From the NCBI GenBank assembly GCA_902583075.1, contig CACHUN010000003.1, positions 208,202-272,201 on the forward strand: DNA of 64,000 nt. Direction: 5' to 3'. Below the pieces are notes generated by a model. The model did no database searches. It was given only the letters and a program-made list of their open reading frames with translations, and had not been told where the DNA came from. This DNA is from an uncultured Pelagibacteraceae bacterium. GTDB taxonomy: Bacteria > Pseudomonadota > Alphaproteobacteria > Pelagibacterales > Pelagibacteraceae. Positions within the stretch are counted from its first letter, which is position 1. Each line of letters opens with the position of its first letter. Positions 36,830-45,197 of this stretch are shown here, one piece after another. The translations under genes were made by a program, and so were the position numbers.

Positions 36830-37294
36830 ATGCTAATTAAAATTAATCCAATTTTAAGCCCTGAGCTCCTATATCAGTTAAGGGCAATGGGTCATGGTGA
36901 TAAACTTGTTTTAACTGATGCTAATTTTCCTGCATATTCTCACTCTTCAAATAATAGAGTAATTAGACTAGACGGAGTAGATATTTATGAAGCTACAAAG
37001 GCTATTCTATCTGTTTTTCCATTAGATAGTTTCATTGATTCAGCTGCAAATAGAATGCAGGTTGATAACAAACCTGATGAACTAACTGATTGTCATAAAG
37101 ATTTTATTAAAGCTGTAAAAGAAACTTCTGGAGAAAATTGGAAGATAGGTTCAATTGAAAGACAAGAATTTTATAAAGAGGCAAAAAAATCTCAATTAAT
37201 AGTATCAACCTCTGAAATGAGACCATATGGGTGTTTTATATTAACAAAGGGAGTAATTAAACCAGATGGTAGTGTTTGGGTTCTTGATAAATAA
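36830..37294 (+). CDS. RbsD/FucU-family sugar mutarotase
   Basis: A 154 aa member of the RbsD/FucU family, which interconverts sugar anomers or ring forms before phosphorylation. LLYQLRAMGHGDKLVLTDAN holds the catalytic His and Asp; the DANFPA run is closer to FucU than to RbsD. The C-terminal region has IVSTSEMRPYGCFILTKGV. One-base overlap (TAATG) with the kinase gene. It follows the importer terminator, so it needs read-through or its own promoter. Confidence 0.88.
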   Translation: MLIKINPILSPELLYQLRAMGHGDKLVLTDANFPAYSHSSNNRVIRLDGVDIYEATKAILSVFPLDSFIDSAANRMQVDNKPDELTDCHKDFIKAVKETSGENWKIGSIERQEFYKEAKKSQLIVSTSEMRPYGCFILTKGVIKPDGSVWVLDK

Positions 37295-38208
37295 TGAGCT
37301 CAATATGTGTCTTTGGAGTATTTGTAGCTGATCTTTGTTTTTTTGCTGACAAAATTCCAATCAAAGGTGAAACAGTTTTAGGTAAAAATCATATAGTTGG
37401 TCCAGGTGGAAAAGGGTCAAACCAAGCTATCGCTGCTGCAAGACTTGGCGGAAATGTAAATTTTATAACTAAGATAGGAGATGATCAAAATGCAAAGATG
37501 GCTCTTAAGTTGTATGAGGAGGCTGGAATTAATACAGATTCAATAATTCAAGATCCAAATCAGTCAACTGGTGTTGCTGGTATAATGATAAATGAAAAAA
37601 CAGGGGATAATGCAATTAATATTGTACCTGGAGCTGCTGGATCTATATCTAATGAAGATATTGACAACAATATTGAGTTTATAAAAAAATCAGAAATTTT
37701 TTTAACTCAACTAGAAACACCAAATGAAGTAACTAGTTATGCCCTCAATAGAGCAAAAGAGTCAGGATCTATTACAATTTTTAATCCGGCACCTGCATCA
37801 GATATAAAAGAAAGTGATTTTAAATGTATTGATTATTTTACTCCTAATGAAACTGAAGCAAGTTTTTATTTAGGTAAAAAGGTTGAGAGTAAAACAGAAA
37901 TTGAAGAGTCTGCAAAAACTTTTTTAGAAAAAGGAGTAAAAAATATTATCATTACATTAGGTCCAAAAGGCCTCTACTTTGCAAACTCTGAGGAGAGTTT
38001 TTTTATAGATGTTTTTTTTTTAAAGGATAAAGTTATAGATACCACTGGAGCAGGCGATGCTTTTAATGGAGCGTTTGCATATGCTTTATCCAATAAATTA
38101 AAAATTAAAGATGCTCTAGAATTTTCAAATAAAGTAGCTGCAATTTCCACAACAAAAGCAGGTGCAGCTAATGCAATGCCTAAATTAGATGAAGTAGAAG
38201 TTTATTAA
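37294..38208 (+). CDS. ribokinase-like PfkB-family sugar kinase
   Basis: A 304 aa PfkB kinase. N-terminal GPGGKGSNQAIAAARLGGNV and C-terminal DTTGAGDAFNGAFAYAL (anion hole and catalytic Asp) are the two family signatures; IFNPAPAS and FTPNETEASF match ribokinase closely. It likely phosphorylates the sugar imported by the CUT2 system after FucU mutarotation. IolC of the inositol pathway is also a PfkB kinase, but the motifs favour ribokinase. The stop abuts the opposite-strand dehydratase. Confidence 0.88.
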   Translation: MSSICVFGVFVADLCFFADKIPIKGETVLGKNHIVGPGGKGSNQAIAAARLGGNVNFITKIGDDQNAKMALKLYEEAGINTDSIIQDPNQSTGVAGIMINEKTGDNAINIVPGAAGSISNEDIDNNIEFIKKSEIFLTQLETPNEVTSYALNRAKESGSITIFNPAPASDIKESDFKCIDYFTPNETEASFYLGKKVESKTEIEESAKTFLEKGVKNIIITLGPKGLYFANSEESFFIDVFFLKDKVIDTTGAGDAFNGAFAYALSNKLKIKDALEFSNKVAAISTTKAGAANAMPKLDEVEVY

Positions 38209-39384
38209 CTATTCTATTATTTTAAAATCAGACTTAAATCTATCGGTAATTGTTAAACCTAGACCTGGTTTTTTATCATCTAAATCTATATATCCATTTT
38301 CAGGAGCAGGATCACCTTCAAAAATGTAATAAAATAATTCATTGCCAATTTCTACATCATGGACTGGAAAAAATTCAGATATTGGACAATTAAAATTTGA
38401 CATTGTTAAATGATAATTATGCATTTGACCGGCATGAGGAATAACTGGCACTTGATAAGCTTCTGCCAATGCATTTATTTTATTTGCAATTGTAAATCCG
38501 CCAACTCTATTATTATCATATTGAATATAGCTGACAGCTTTAATATCCAACAATTGTTTAAATCCAAATAAGTTGAATTCGTGTTCTCCACCAGAAATTG
38601 GAATTGCATTCATATTATTTAATTCTGCATAGCCATGAATATCATCTGCTATTACAGGTTCCTCCAACCATCTAGGGTTAAATTTTACTAATTTAGGGAT
38701 CATCCTTTTTGCATAATCTAAGTTCCAACCCATATAACATTCCATCATTAGGTCGGTATCATATCCAATAACTTCTCTAACTGCTTCAGCTAGCTCAATA
38801 TTTTTTTTCATACCATCAGGTCCATCTTTTGGCCCCCATCCAAATCTCATTTTAAACATTTTAAAACCTTGCTTAACATAGCTTTCAGCTTCTTTTTGCA
38901 AATCTTTAATTGGTTGGCTGTATAGTTTAGATGCGTAGACTGGTATCTTTTCTTTTGTTCGTCCACCTAATAGTTTAAAAACAGGTTTGTTTGTAATTTT
39001 TCCCATTATATCCCATAGCGCAATATCAATTGCAGAAATAGCTACCATCCCCAATCCTCTTCTTCCCCACGCATGCGTTCTTCTATACATTTTTTCCCAG
39101 ATATAAGAATAGTCAAAAGGATCTTCACCTATTACTAAAGGAGTTAAATAAGTATCGATTGTTTTTTTTACCAATTGAGGTCCTAGTGCCGCATTACCAA
39201 TTCCAATAATACCATCGTCTGTTTCGATTTCACATATTAACCATTCATGAAATCTAAATGAACCCATAGCATCTGATTTTTCAAACAAAAGGTCTGAAGC
39301 ATTTGTGCAAAAATTGTTTTGTGGAGGAACTGTTTTACCGTTCCATTGATATACCTTGGTACGAATACTTTTAATTTTAGACAT
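38209..39384 (-). CDS. enolase-superfamily acid-sugar dehydratase, L-rhamnonate dehydratase-like
   Basis: A 391 aa mandelate racemase/muconate lactonizing enzyme-family protein. The capping domain begins with SIRTKVYQW and includes [20 protein letters not shown]; the barrel has [20 protein letters not shown] (compare the RhmD WGPxDG segment), [10 protein letters not shown] (metal Asp/Glu), [16 protein letters not shown] and a [17 protein letters not shown] base-containing run. Resemblance to RhmD is from these segments only; a related C5/C6 aldonate is possible. Its start abuts the stop of the PdxA2-like gene. Confidence 0.83.
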   Translation of the reverse strand: MSKIKSIRTKVYQWNGKTVPPQNNFCTNASDLLFEKSDAMGSFRFHEWLICEIETDDGIIGIGNAALGPQLVKKTIDTYLTPLVIGEDPFDYSYIWEKMYRRTHAWGRRGLGMVAISAIDIALWDIMGKITNKPVFKLLGGRTKEKIPVYASKLYSQPIKDLQKEAESYVKQGFKMFKMRFGWGPKDGPDGMKKNIELAEAVREVIGYDTDLMMECYMGWNLDYAKRMIPKLVKFNPRWLEEPVIADDIHGYAELNNMNAIPISGGEHEFNLFGFKQLLDIKAVSYIQYDNNRVGGFTIANKINALAEAYQVPVIPHAGQMHNYHLTMSNFNCPISEFFPVHDVEIGNELFYYIFEGDPAPENGYIDLDDKKPGLGLTITDRFKSDFKIIE

Positions 39385-40380
39385 TTAATTGTTTTTATTT
39401 TCTGCCATTGTTAATGCAATTTTGAATGAATTCAAAGTAGGTTCTAAATTTGCTTTATTTTTACCTGCAATATCAAATGCTGTTCCGTGAGCAGGAGTGG
39501 TTATAGGGATTGGCAAACCACCTTGTACGGTTACACCTCTATCAAATCCAAATGCTTTTAAACCAGATTGAAGTGCATCATGATACATACCAACAATACA
39601 ATCATGATTTCCATTTTTATAAGCTGTGATAAAAGAAGTATCACATGGCAAAGGTCCATCAGCATTAATACCTAGTTTTTTTGCTTCTTCTATTGCAGGT
39701 ATAATTTCGTCTTTTTCCTCTGTTCCAAATTCAGCATGAGGATTTAGTGCTTGAACTGCTACTCTTGGATTTTTAATACCATTTAATTTCATAGCTTCAT
39801 TTATAAGCCTAATTGGCTTAATAATTTTTTCCTTTTTTACATGTTCTGGTACTTCTTTTATTGGAATATGTGATGATACCCTTGCTGTCCAAAAATTATC
39901 AATAACATTAAACTCACAAAAAAAATTTTTAACCTCTAACTTTTCAGCCATTAAATGTAATTCATCAGAATATTTATTACCTCCAAGTTTAAGGCTTGTT
40001 TTGTTAAATGGTCCAAAGTTAATTGCATGAATTTTGTTTTCTTTAGCAAGATCTAAAGCTAAATCTAAAGAAGATAAAACACTTTCTCCTGCCTCTTTAG
40101 AGCATTCAGATAATTTATAATTATGATTTTTACCTTTAGAGATATCTAGAAAAAATTTATTACCCTTTGCAAAATCAATATTATCGAAATCTTCTACAAA
40201 ATTTAAATTATGTGATTTGCCTGAAATTTTATTTCCACTCTCTAAAATATTTTTTTCACCTATGATAATTACATTAGACTTGTCTGTTATTTCTTCAGAT
40301 AATAGTTTTGAGACTAATTCGGGTCCTATACCAGAGGGATCTCCTAAAAGAACTGCTATGTTAATTTTATTTTGAGCCAT
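39385..40380 (-). CDS. PdxA-family 4-phospho-hydroxyacid dehydrogenase (PdxA2-like)
   Basis: A 331 aa NAD-dependent metal enzyme of the PdxA family. LLGDPSGIGPELVSKLL at the N-terminus, AVQALNPHAEFGTEE, DGPLPCDTSFITAYKNGNHD, GMYHDALQSGLKAFGFDRGV and PITTPAHGTAFDIAGK carry the metal His/Asp residues. The catabolic context (operon with a rhamnonate-dehydratase-like gene, divergent from a TTT importer) favours a PdxA2 role such as erythronate/threonate-phosphate oxidation over vitamin B6 synthesis. No matching erythronate kinase is adjacent. Confidence 0.85.
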   Translation of the reverse strand: MAQNKINIAVLLGDPSGIGPELVSKLLSEEITDKSNVIIIGEKNILESGNKISGKSHNLNFVEDFDNIDFAKGNKFFLDISKGKNHNYKLSECSKEAGESVLSSLDLALDLAKENKIHAINFGPFNKTSLKLGGNKYSDELHLMAEKLEVKNFFCEFNVIDNFWTARVSSHIPIKEVPEHVKKEKIIKPIRLINEAMKLNGIKNPRVAVQALNPHAEFGTEEKDEIIPAIEEAKKLGINADGPLPCDTSFITAYKNGNHDCIVGMYHDALQSGLKAFGFDRGVTVQGGLPIPITTPAHGTAFDIAGKNKANLEPTLNSFKIALTMAENKNN

Positions 40381-40410
40381 TTTTTACTTTACGCTATGTA
40401 TCAGATTATG

Positions 40411-40424
40411 TTTAAATATTTAAA
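40411..40424. promoter_or_regulatory. AT palindrome in the pdxA2/tctC divergent region
   Basis: TTTAAATATTTAAA, a perfect 14 bp palindrome, begins at a possible -10 (TTTAAA, 17 bp after TTTACG at 40388) for the tctC-like gene. It could be an operator serving both divergent units; being pure A/T it may be chance. Confidence 0.3.
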
Positions 40425-40451
40425 TATAAATTAACTAAAAAAGAGGGAATA

Positions 40452-41426
40452 ATGAAAAAAAGTTTTAAATTATTTTTAGCTGCCGCATTTTTGGTAACTG
40501 AATTTTTTGTTGTTGCACTTCCACTTATGATTACTTCTGCAAAAGCAGATGGTCACCCAATTCAAGCTATTACACACGCTGGTTTTGGTGGTGGAACAGA
40601 CGTAACTACTAGAATGATGTTATTAAGAACTAGAAGGTATCTAAAACAAGATATGCAATTAGTTAACAAAAAAGGTGGTGGTGGAGCAGCATCAATGGAT
40701 TATATGATGACTTTACCTGCGGATGGTCAACATACTTTAACTTGGACAACAGGTCATGCTGTATCAATGGCATTGGGTAAAACTAAAGTTAAATTAAGTG
40801 ACATGCAACCATTAGCAAGAGGAACAGATGATCCTCAGTTATTTGTTGTAAATTGTAAAAATGAAATCAAAGACGCTAAGAAATTTATTAGCGCACAAAA
40901 ATCAAAATCATTAAAATATGGCACAACTCACGTCGGTGGTATTGATGATGTAAGCGCGATTGCTTTTACAAAAAAAGGAAAATTAACAGACCCGACAATT
41001 GTTCCATACAAAGGAGTTGGTCCTATTAAAACAAACCTAATCAAAGGAGATATTGATGTAGGTGTTTTAAACTTAGGTGAAGCAGTTACAGAAATTGAAG
41101 ATGGAACATTATGTGTTTCAGTTGTTCTTGCAAGTAACAGAATGGAAAAATTAAGTAATGTTCCTACTGCCACAGAGCTTGGAATACCAGTTGTGTTATC
41201 AACTGTTAGAGGATTTGTAACAAGAAAAGGAGTTCCAGCCGAAAGAAAGAAACAATTGGAAGATGCTATGATAAAAGCTATGGAGCATAAATATTTCCAA
41301 AGCTTTCTAACTGACATCGGACTTGATTCAACTAGTGTTGTTGGAGCTGATGAGTGGGGTAAGCAAATGGAAGTGATGCTTGCAGAAATGACTGCTCAAC
41401 TTAAAGCTTTGGGTTACATTAATTAG
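40452..41426 (+). CDS. tripartite tricarboxylate transporter substrate-binding protein (TctC/Bug family)
   Basis: A 324 aa periplasmic receptor. Signal peptide ends near TSAKADG. Family blocks: THAGFGGGTDVTTRMMLLR, VNKKGGGGAASMDYMMTL, the long VPYKGVGPIKTNLIKGDIDV run and LSNVPTATELGIPV. Substrates of TTT systems are carboxylates such as citrate, dicarboxylates or aldonates; the divergent dehydratase suggests a sugar acid. AGAGGG lies four bases before the ATG. A terminator follows, overlapping the start of tctB. Confidence 0.9.
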   Translation: MKKSFKLFLAAAFLVTEFFVVALPLMITSAKADGHPIQAITHAGFGGGTDVTTRMMLLRTRRYLKQDMQLVNKKGGGGAASMDYMMTLPADGQHTLTWTTGHAVSMALGKTKVKLSDMQPLARGTDDPQLFVVNCKNEIKDAKKFISAQKSKSLKYGTTHVGGIDDVSAIAFTKKGKLTDPTIVPYKGVGPIKTNLIKGDIDVGVLNLGEAVTEIEDGTLCVSVVLASNRMEKLSNVPTATELGIPVVLSTVRGFVTRKGVPAERKKQLEDAMIKAMEHKYFQSFLTDIGLDSTSVVGADEWGKQMEVMLAEMTAQLKALGYIN

Positions 41427-41449
41427 TCATAAGAAAGTACATTTTTTTT

Positions 41450-41956
41450 ATGAATAATGTACACAATAAAAAAAGGGCAAACAAAAGTTTGCCCTTTTTT
41501 TTTAAAGATGAATTTAAAGTATTTTTTGTAATAATTTTTTTTTCTACAATATTATTAATTTCAACTTTTACTTTTGATAAGGTTCCACCAATCTTAAACA
41601 GAGGTATCCAGCCTGCAACGTTTCCAAAAGGATTATTAATATTGATAATGTTTTTAACATCAATTATTTATTATCTATCATTCAAAAATCCCTGGAAAAA
41701 AGAAAAAAAACTTCCAAAACCATTTTTTTTAACAATCTTAAGTTTTATTTTATTTGTTATAATCTCTAAAACATTAGATTTTTTCTTAGCTATTTCAGTT
41801 CTTTCAATATTTGTCTCTTACAATTGGGGTGAAAAAAGAGTTTTTTATTTACTATTAGTTGGAATTATATTTCCACTAGTAGTTTTTATATTTTTCGAAA
41901 TGATACTGGGTCTTAGATTTCCTCCAGGAATAATTACAAACCTTTATTATTACTAG
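41450..41956 (+). CDS. TctB small membrane subunit
   Basis: A 168 aa membrane protein with about four hydrophobic segments, between receptor and TctA genes, as expected for TctB (low sequence conservation in the family). The PATFPKGLLILI segment is typical. ATG 41450 is the only in-frame ATG near the N-terminus: residues 7-18 (KKRANKSLPFFF) are encoded by the intrinsic terminator of the upstream gene. A start downstream of the hairpin would need a rare codon. So full-length tctB mRNA must come from read-through. Confidence 0.8.
   Translation: MNNVHNKKRANKSLPFFFKDEFKVFFVIIFFSTILLISTFTFDKVPPILNRGIQPATFPKGLLILIMFLTSIIYYLSFKNPWKKEKKLPKPFFLTILSFILFVIISKTLDFFLAISVLSIFVSYNWGEKRVFYLLLVGIIFPLVVFIFFEMILGLRFPPGIITNLYYY
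41468..41503 (+). terminator. intrinsic terminator embedded in the tctB 5' coding region
   Basis: A-run, GGGCAAAC, AAAA loop, GTTTGCCC, then nine T. The 8 bp GC-containing stem is perfect and extended by A/T pairing. It is 42 bp past the tctC stop and 18 bp past the tctB ATG, so it both terminates the receptor transcript and encodes part of TctB. Confidence 0.92.
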
Positions 41957-41957
41957 T

Positions 41958-43430
41958 ATGGATAATCTTTTATTAATGATGGCGCCTTTATTTAGTTCCA
42001 AGTTATTAATCGTTTTACTTTTTGGAACTTTATTTGGACTAATTTTAGGTGTTTTACCAGGATTAGGTCCTACAACTGGTGGAGCATTAATTTTACCATT
42101 TACTATGACTTTGGACCCTCTTTCTGCAATAGTTCTTTTAACATCAATTTATTGCGCCGGAACATATGGTGGTGCAATCACTGCAGTTTTAATAAATACT
42201 CCTGGAACTCCAGCAGCAGCAGCCACTTGTCTAGATGGTTATCCTTTAGCTCAAAAGGGAGAAGCAGGAAGAGCTTTAGGTATGGCAACAGTTTCAAGTA
42301 CAGTGGGTGGAATATTTAGTGTGATCGTTTTGGTATTTTTTGCACCTGTATTAGCTAAACTTGCCTATGAATTTGGCCAACCAGAATATTTTGCATTAGC
42401 TATTTTTGGTTTAACTATGCTCGCATCAATTGGTGAGGGAAGTCCAATTAAAAATTTAATAGCTGGTGCATTTGGAATTTTAATTTCTACTATTGGAAAA
42501 GATTTTATGACTTCAATTGATAGATTTACTTATGGAATTAATGAACTTTCGGTTGGTATTGGATTTATCCCAGTAGTAGTAGGCTTATTTGCTATAAGTG
42601 AAATGTTAACTCAGTCAACACTTCTTGATCAAGTGTTCAAAAGAGTTGCATTAAAAGCAGTAAAACTTCCATCTCTAGATGATTATAAGAAAACATGGAA
42701 AACAATTCTAAGATCAAGCGGCATAGGTTCTTTCATTGGTGTTTTGCCAGCAGAGGGTGGAACTGTTGCATCTTTAATTGGTTACTCAGAGGCTAAAAGA
42801 TTTTCTAAAGAGCCAGAAGAATTTGGCAGAGGATCAATAGAAGGAATTGCTGGAGCAGAGGCTGCCAATAATGCTGCTACTGGTGGCGCAATGGTTCCAA
42901 CTTTAGCGCTTGGAATTCCTGGGAGTGCTACAACAGCAGTAATATTAACTGGTTTAATTATTCATGGTGTCAGACCAGGTCCAGATTTATTTAGAGAACA
43001 GCCAGACTTTTTATATGGAATTTTTGGAGCAATGTTAATTGCAAATGTTTTATTTTTTATATTTGGATTCTTTGGTGCAAAATTATTTGCAAGAATAACT
43101 CTTGTTCCTAACAAAATTTTATGGCCTATGATTTTTGCTGTATCTGTATGTGGAACTTATTCTTTAAGTCAGTCTATAATTGATGTCTGGATAATGTTAT
43201 TCTTTGGTGTACTTGGATTTTTTATGAGAAGATTTGGTTTTTCAGTTGTTCCAGTAATTATAGGATTAATTTTAGGAGAATTAGTAGAAGGAACCTTGAG
43301 ACAATCTTTAGTAATTTTTGATGGAAATTGGCTGATGTTTTTAACAAGACCTATAGCTTTAACCTTTTTTATTTTATCTTTTATTGCATTGGCTTTTCCT
43401 TTATTAAGGTCAAAAAAACAAAAAAAATAA
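41958..43430 (+). CDS. TctA large membrane subunit
   Basis: A 490 aa inner-membrane carrier of the tripartite tricarboxylate transporter family with about eleven to twelve hydrophobic segments. The signature LGVLPGLGPTTGGALILPFT near residue 30 and its second-half counterpart SFIGVLPAEGGTVASLIGY are present, as is ATGGAMVPTLALGIPGSATT. It follows the tctB stop by one base and precedes an SDR gene by one base. Confidence 0.94.
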   Translation: MDNLLLMMAPLFSSKLLIVLLFGTLFGLILGVLPGLGPTTGGALILPFTMTLDPLSAIVLLTSIYCAGTYGGAITAVLINTPGTPAAAATCLDGYPLAQKGEAGRALGMATVSSTVGGIFSVIVLVFFAPVLAKLAYEFGQPEYFALAIFGLTMLASIGEGSPIKNLIAGAFGILISTIGKDFMTSIDRFTYGINELSVGIGFIPVVVGLFAISEMLTQSTLLDQVFKRVALKAVKLPSLDDYKKTWKTILRSSGIGSFIGVLPAEGGTVASLIGYSEAKRFSKEPEEFGRGSIEGIAGAEAANNAATGGAMVPTLALGIPGSATTAVILTGLIIHGVRPGPDLFREQPDFLYGIFGAMLIANVLFFIFGFFGAKLFARITLVPNKILWPMIFAVSVCGTYSLSQSIIDVWIMLFFGVLGFFMRRFGFSVVPVIIGLILGELVEGTLRQSLVIFDGNWLMFLTRPIALTFFILSFIALAFPLLRSKKQKK

Positions 43431-43431
43431 T

Positions 43432-44181
43432 ATGATTAATTTTGATTTAAAAGATAGAGTTGCAATAGTGACAGGAGGCGCACAAGGTTTTGGACTAGCA
43501 ATTACCGAGAGATTTATTGCTTCAGGAGCAAGCGTTGTAATTTGGGATATCGATGAAGAGGCAATTAAAACTGGAATAAAAAAAATTAATTCAGACAAGG
43601 TTTCATACCAAATTGTAGATGTTGGAAATTATGAAAGTATAGAGAAAAATTTAGTTGATGTTGAAAAAACTCACAAAAAAATTGATATTTTCATTAATAA
43701 TGCAGGTGTTGCAGGTAAAAATACCACGGTAGTTGATTACCCACTTGATGAATGGAAAAAAGTTATAGATCTAAATTTAAATGCAGTATTTTATTGCTGT
43801 AAAGCCGTAACACCTTACATGATCAAAAATAACTATGGAAGAATAGTTAATATTGCCTCTATTGCTGGAAAAGAGGGCAATCCTAATGCCAGTGCATATA
43901 GCACATCTAAAGCTGGAGTTATAGGTTTAACTAAATCGCTTGGAAAAGAGTTAGCATTAAAAAATATAGCTGTTAATTGTGTAACCCCTGCTGCTGCAAA
44001 AACAAGAATATTTGATCAAATGACTGAGGAACATATAAATTACATGTTATCTAAAATTCCTAGAAATAAATTTGCCAAAGTAGATGAATTAGCATCTCTT
44101 GTAACTTGGTTATCTAGTGAAGAAAATTCTTTTTCAACAGCTGCAGTATTTGATTTAAGTGGTGGAAGAGCAACTTATTAG
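43432..44181 (+). CDS. short-chain dehydrogenase/reductase
   Basis: A 249 aa classical SDR. Cofactor motif TGGAQGFGLAI, NNAGVAG, catalytic Ser in IVNIASIAGKEGNPNAS and YxxxK in AYSTSKAGVIGL. An Asp at the end of beta-2 (VVIWDID) suggests NAD preference. It lies one base after tctA and two bases before the ROK gene, so it may oxidise the compound imported by the TTT system. Confidence 0.88.
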   Translation: MINFDLKDRVAIVTGGAQGFGLAITERFIASGASVVIWDIDEEAIKTGIKKINSDKVSYQIVDVGNYESIEKNLVDVEKTHKKIDIFINNAGVAGKNTTVVDYPLDEWKKVIDLNLNAVFYCCKAVTPYMIKNNYGRIVNIASIAGKEGNPNASAYSTSKAGVIGLTKSLGKELALKNIAVNCVTPAAAKTRIFDQMTEEHINYMLSKIPRNKFAKVDELASLVTWLSSEENSFSTAAVFDLSGGRATY

Positions 44182-44183
44182 TT

Positions 44184-45086
44184 ATGCAAATAGGAATTGA
44201 TGTAGGTGCTACAAAAATAGAAAGTGTAATTTTAGATGAAAAAGGTAATGAAAGTAATCGTGAAAGAATTGATTGTCCAAAAGATTATTTCCAAATTGTT
44301 AAAACGATTAAAGATATTGACAAAAAATTAGAGAAAGAATTAAATAAAGCATTACCAATCGGTGTATGTCATCCTGGCATTCATTCACCTCAAACTGGAT
44401 TAGTTAAAAATGCGCCAAATTGTTATTGGTTGGAAAAAAAACCATTTCAAAATGATTTAAGAAAAGAATTGGGTAAAGAGGTATTTTGCGAAAATGATGC
44501 AAATTGTTTCGCTTTATCAGAAGCATTAGATGGTGCGGGAAAACATTATAAAATTGTTTATGGAATAATAATTGGTTCAGGTGTTGGTGGTGGTTTGGTA
44601 ATAGATAAAAAAATAGTTAGTGGACCTAATGGAGTAGCAGGAGAGTGGGGGCATAATCAAATTACTCATTTAATTGCAAAAAAAGAAAACTTCGAGTCTA
44701 CCAATTTAAGGGAGGGTGAGATTGAGAGTTTTATGTCAGGTTTAAGTTTAGCAAAAAAATTCAATAAAAAATTCAAAAAGAATTTAAAGACAAATGAAAT
44801 TTTTGATTCATATAGAAAGCATGATTTAGATGCTGAAGATTTAATAGATAATTTTAAAGTAAATTTAGCAATGTCCTTAGCGAATATAATTAATATTCTT
44901 GATCCTGATTGTTTTGTTTTTGGCGGGGGTGTTTCAAATGAAATTGATTTTTTAAGTGAAATTGAAACTATCGTAAGAAAATTTGTAACTGGCAGAGAGT
45001 ATGAAGGTGTGTTTCTTAAACCAAAGTACGGAGATGCTAGCGGCGTTAGAGGTGCAGCAAGATTAGGAAGAAAATCAATCTATTAA
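44184..45086 (+). CDS. ROK-family sugar kinase lacking the zinc-binding cysteines
   Basis: A 300 aa ROK protein with the phosphate motif IGIDVGATKIESVILDE, the sugar-binding VFCENDANCFALSEA (catalytic Asp), GIIIGSGVGGGLVIDKKI and AGEWGHNQITH. Typical ROK kinases follow the GEWGH motif with a CxCGxxGCxE zinc site; here that stretch reads STNLREGEIESFMSG with no cysteines. No DNA-binding domain is fused, so it is a kinase, not a NagC-type repressor. Probable substrate is a hexose brought in by the CUT1 importer that follows. Confidence 0.86.
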   Translation: MQIGIDVGATKIESVILDEKGNESNRERIDCPKDYFQIVKTIKDIDKKLEKELNKALPIGVCHPGIHSPQTGLVKNAPNCYWLEKKPFQNDLRKELGKEVFCENDANCFALSEALDGAGKHYKIVYGIIIGSGVGGGLVIDKKIVSGPNGVAGEWGHNQITHLIAKKENFESTNLREGEIESFMSGLSLAKKFNKKFKKNLKTNEIFDSYRKHDLDAEDLIDNFKVNLAMSLANIINILDPDCFVFGGGVSNEIDFLSEIETIVRKFVTGREYEGVFLKPKYGDASGVRGAARLGRKSIY

Positions 45087-45123
45087 TATTACAAATCAAT
45101 TAATAGTTGTATTTTTTTTTTTC

Positions 45124-45153
45124 TTGTAGTCTTTTAATAAATCAATCTATAAT
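45124..45153 (+). promoter_or_regulatory. predicted promoter of the CUT1 binding-protein gene
   Basis: TTGTAG (45124-45129), an 18 bp spacer and a perfect TATAAT (45148-45153), 44 bp before the ATG. It is the best sigma-70-like -10 seen in the window. Confidence 0.6.
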
Positions 45154-45161
45154 TGTTTTTT

Positions 45162-45175
45162 TTAAGTTAACTTAA
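45162..45175. promoter_or_regulatory. palindrome just downstream of the TATAAT promoter
   Basis: TTAAGTTAACTTAA, a perfect 14 bp palindrome, lies at about +2 to +15 from the expected transcription start, a classical repressor position. Candidate operator for the glucose-type importer. Confidence 0.45.
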
Positions 45176-45197
45176 TTTAACAAATAAGAGGGAAAAT

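Noticed and set aside
40928-41317. 129 aa reverse ORF inside the tctC-like gene
   Set aside because: Antisense shadow of a well-supported periplasmic receptor; low-complexity translation.
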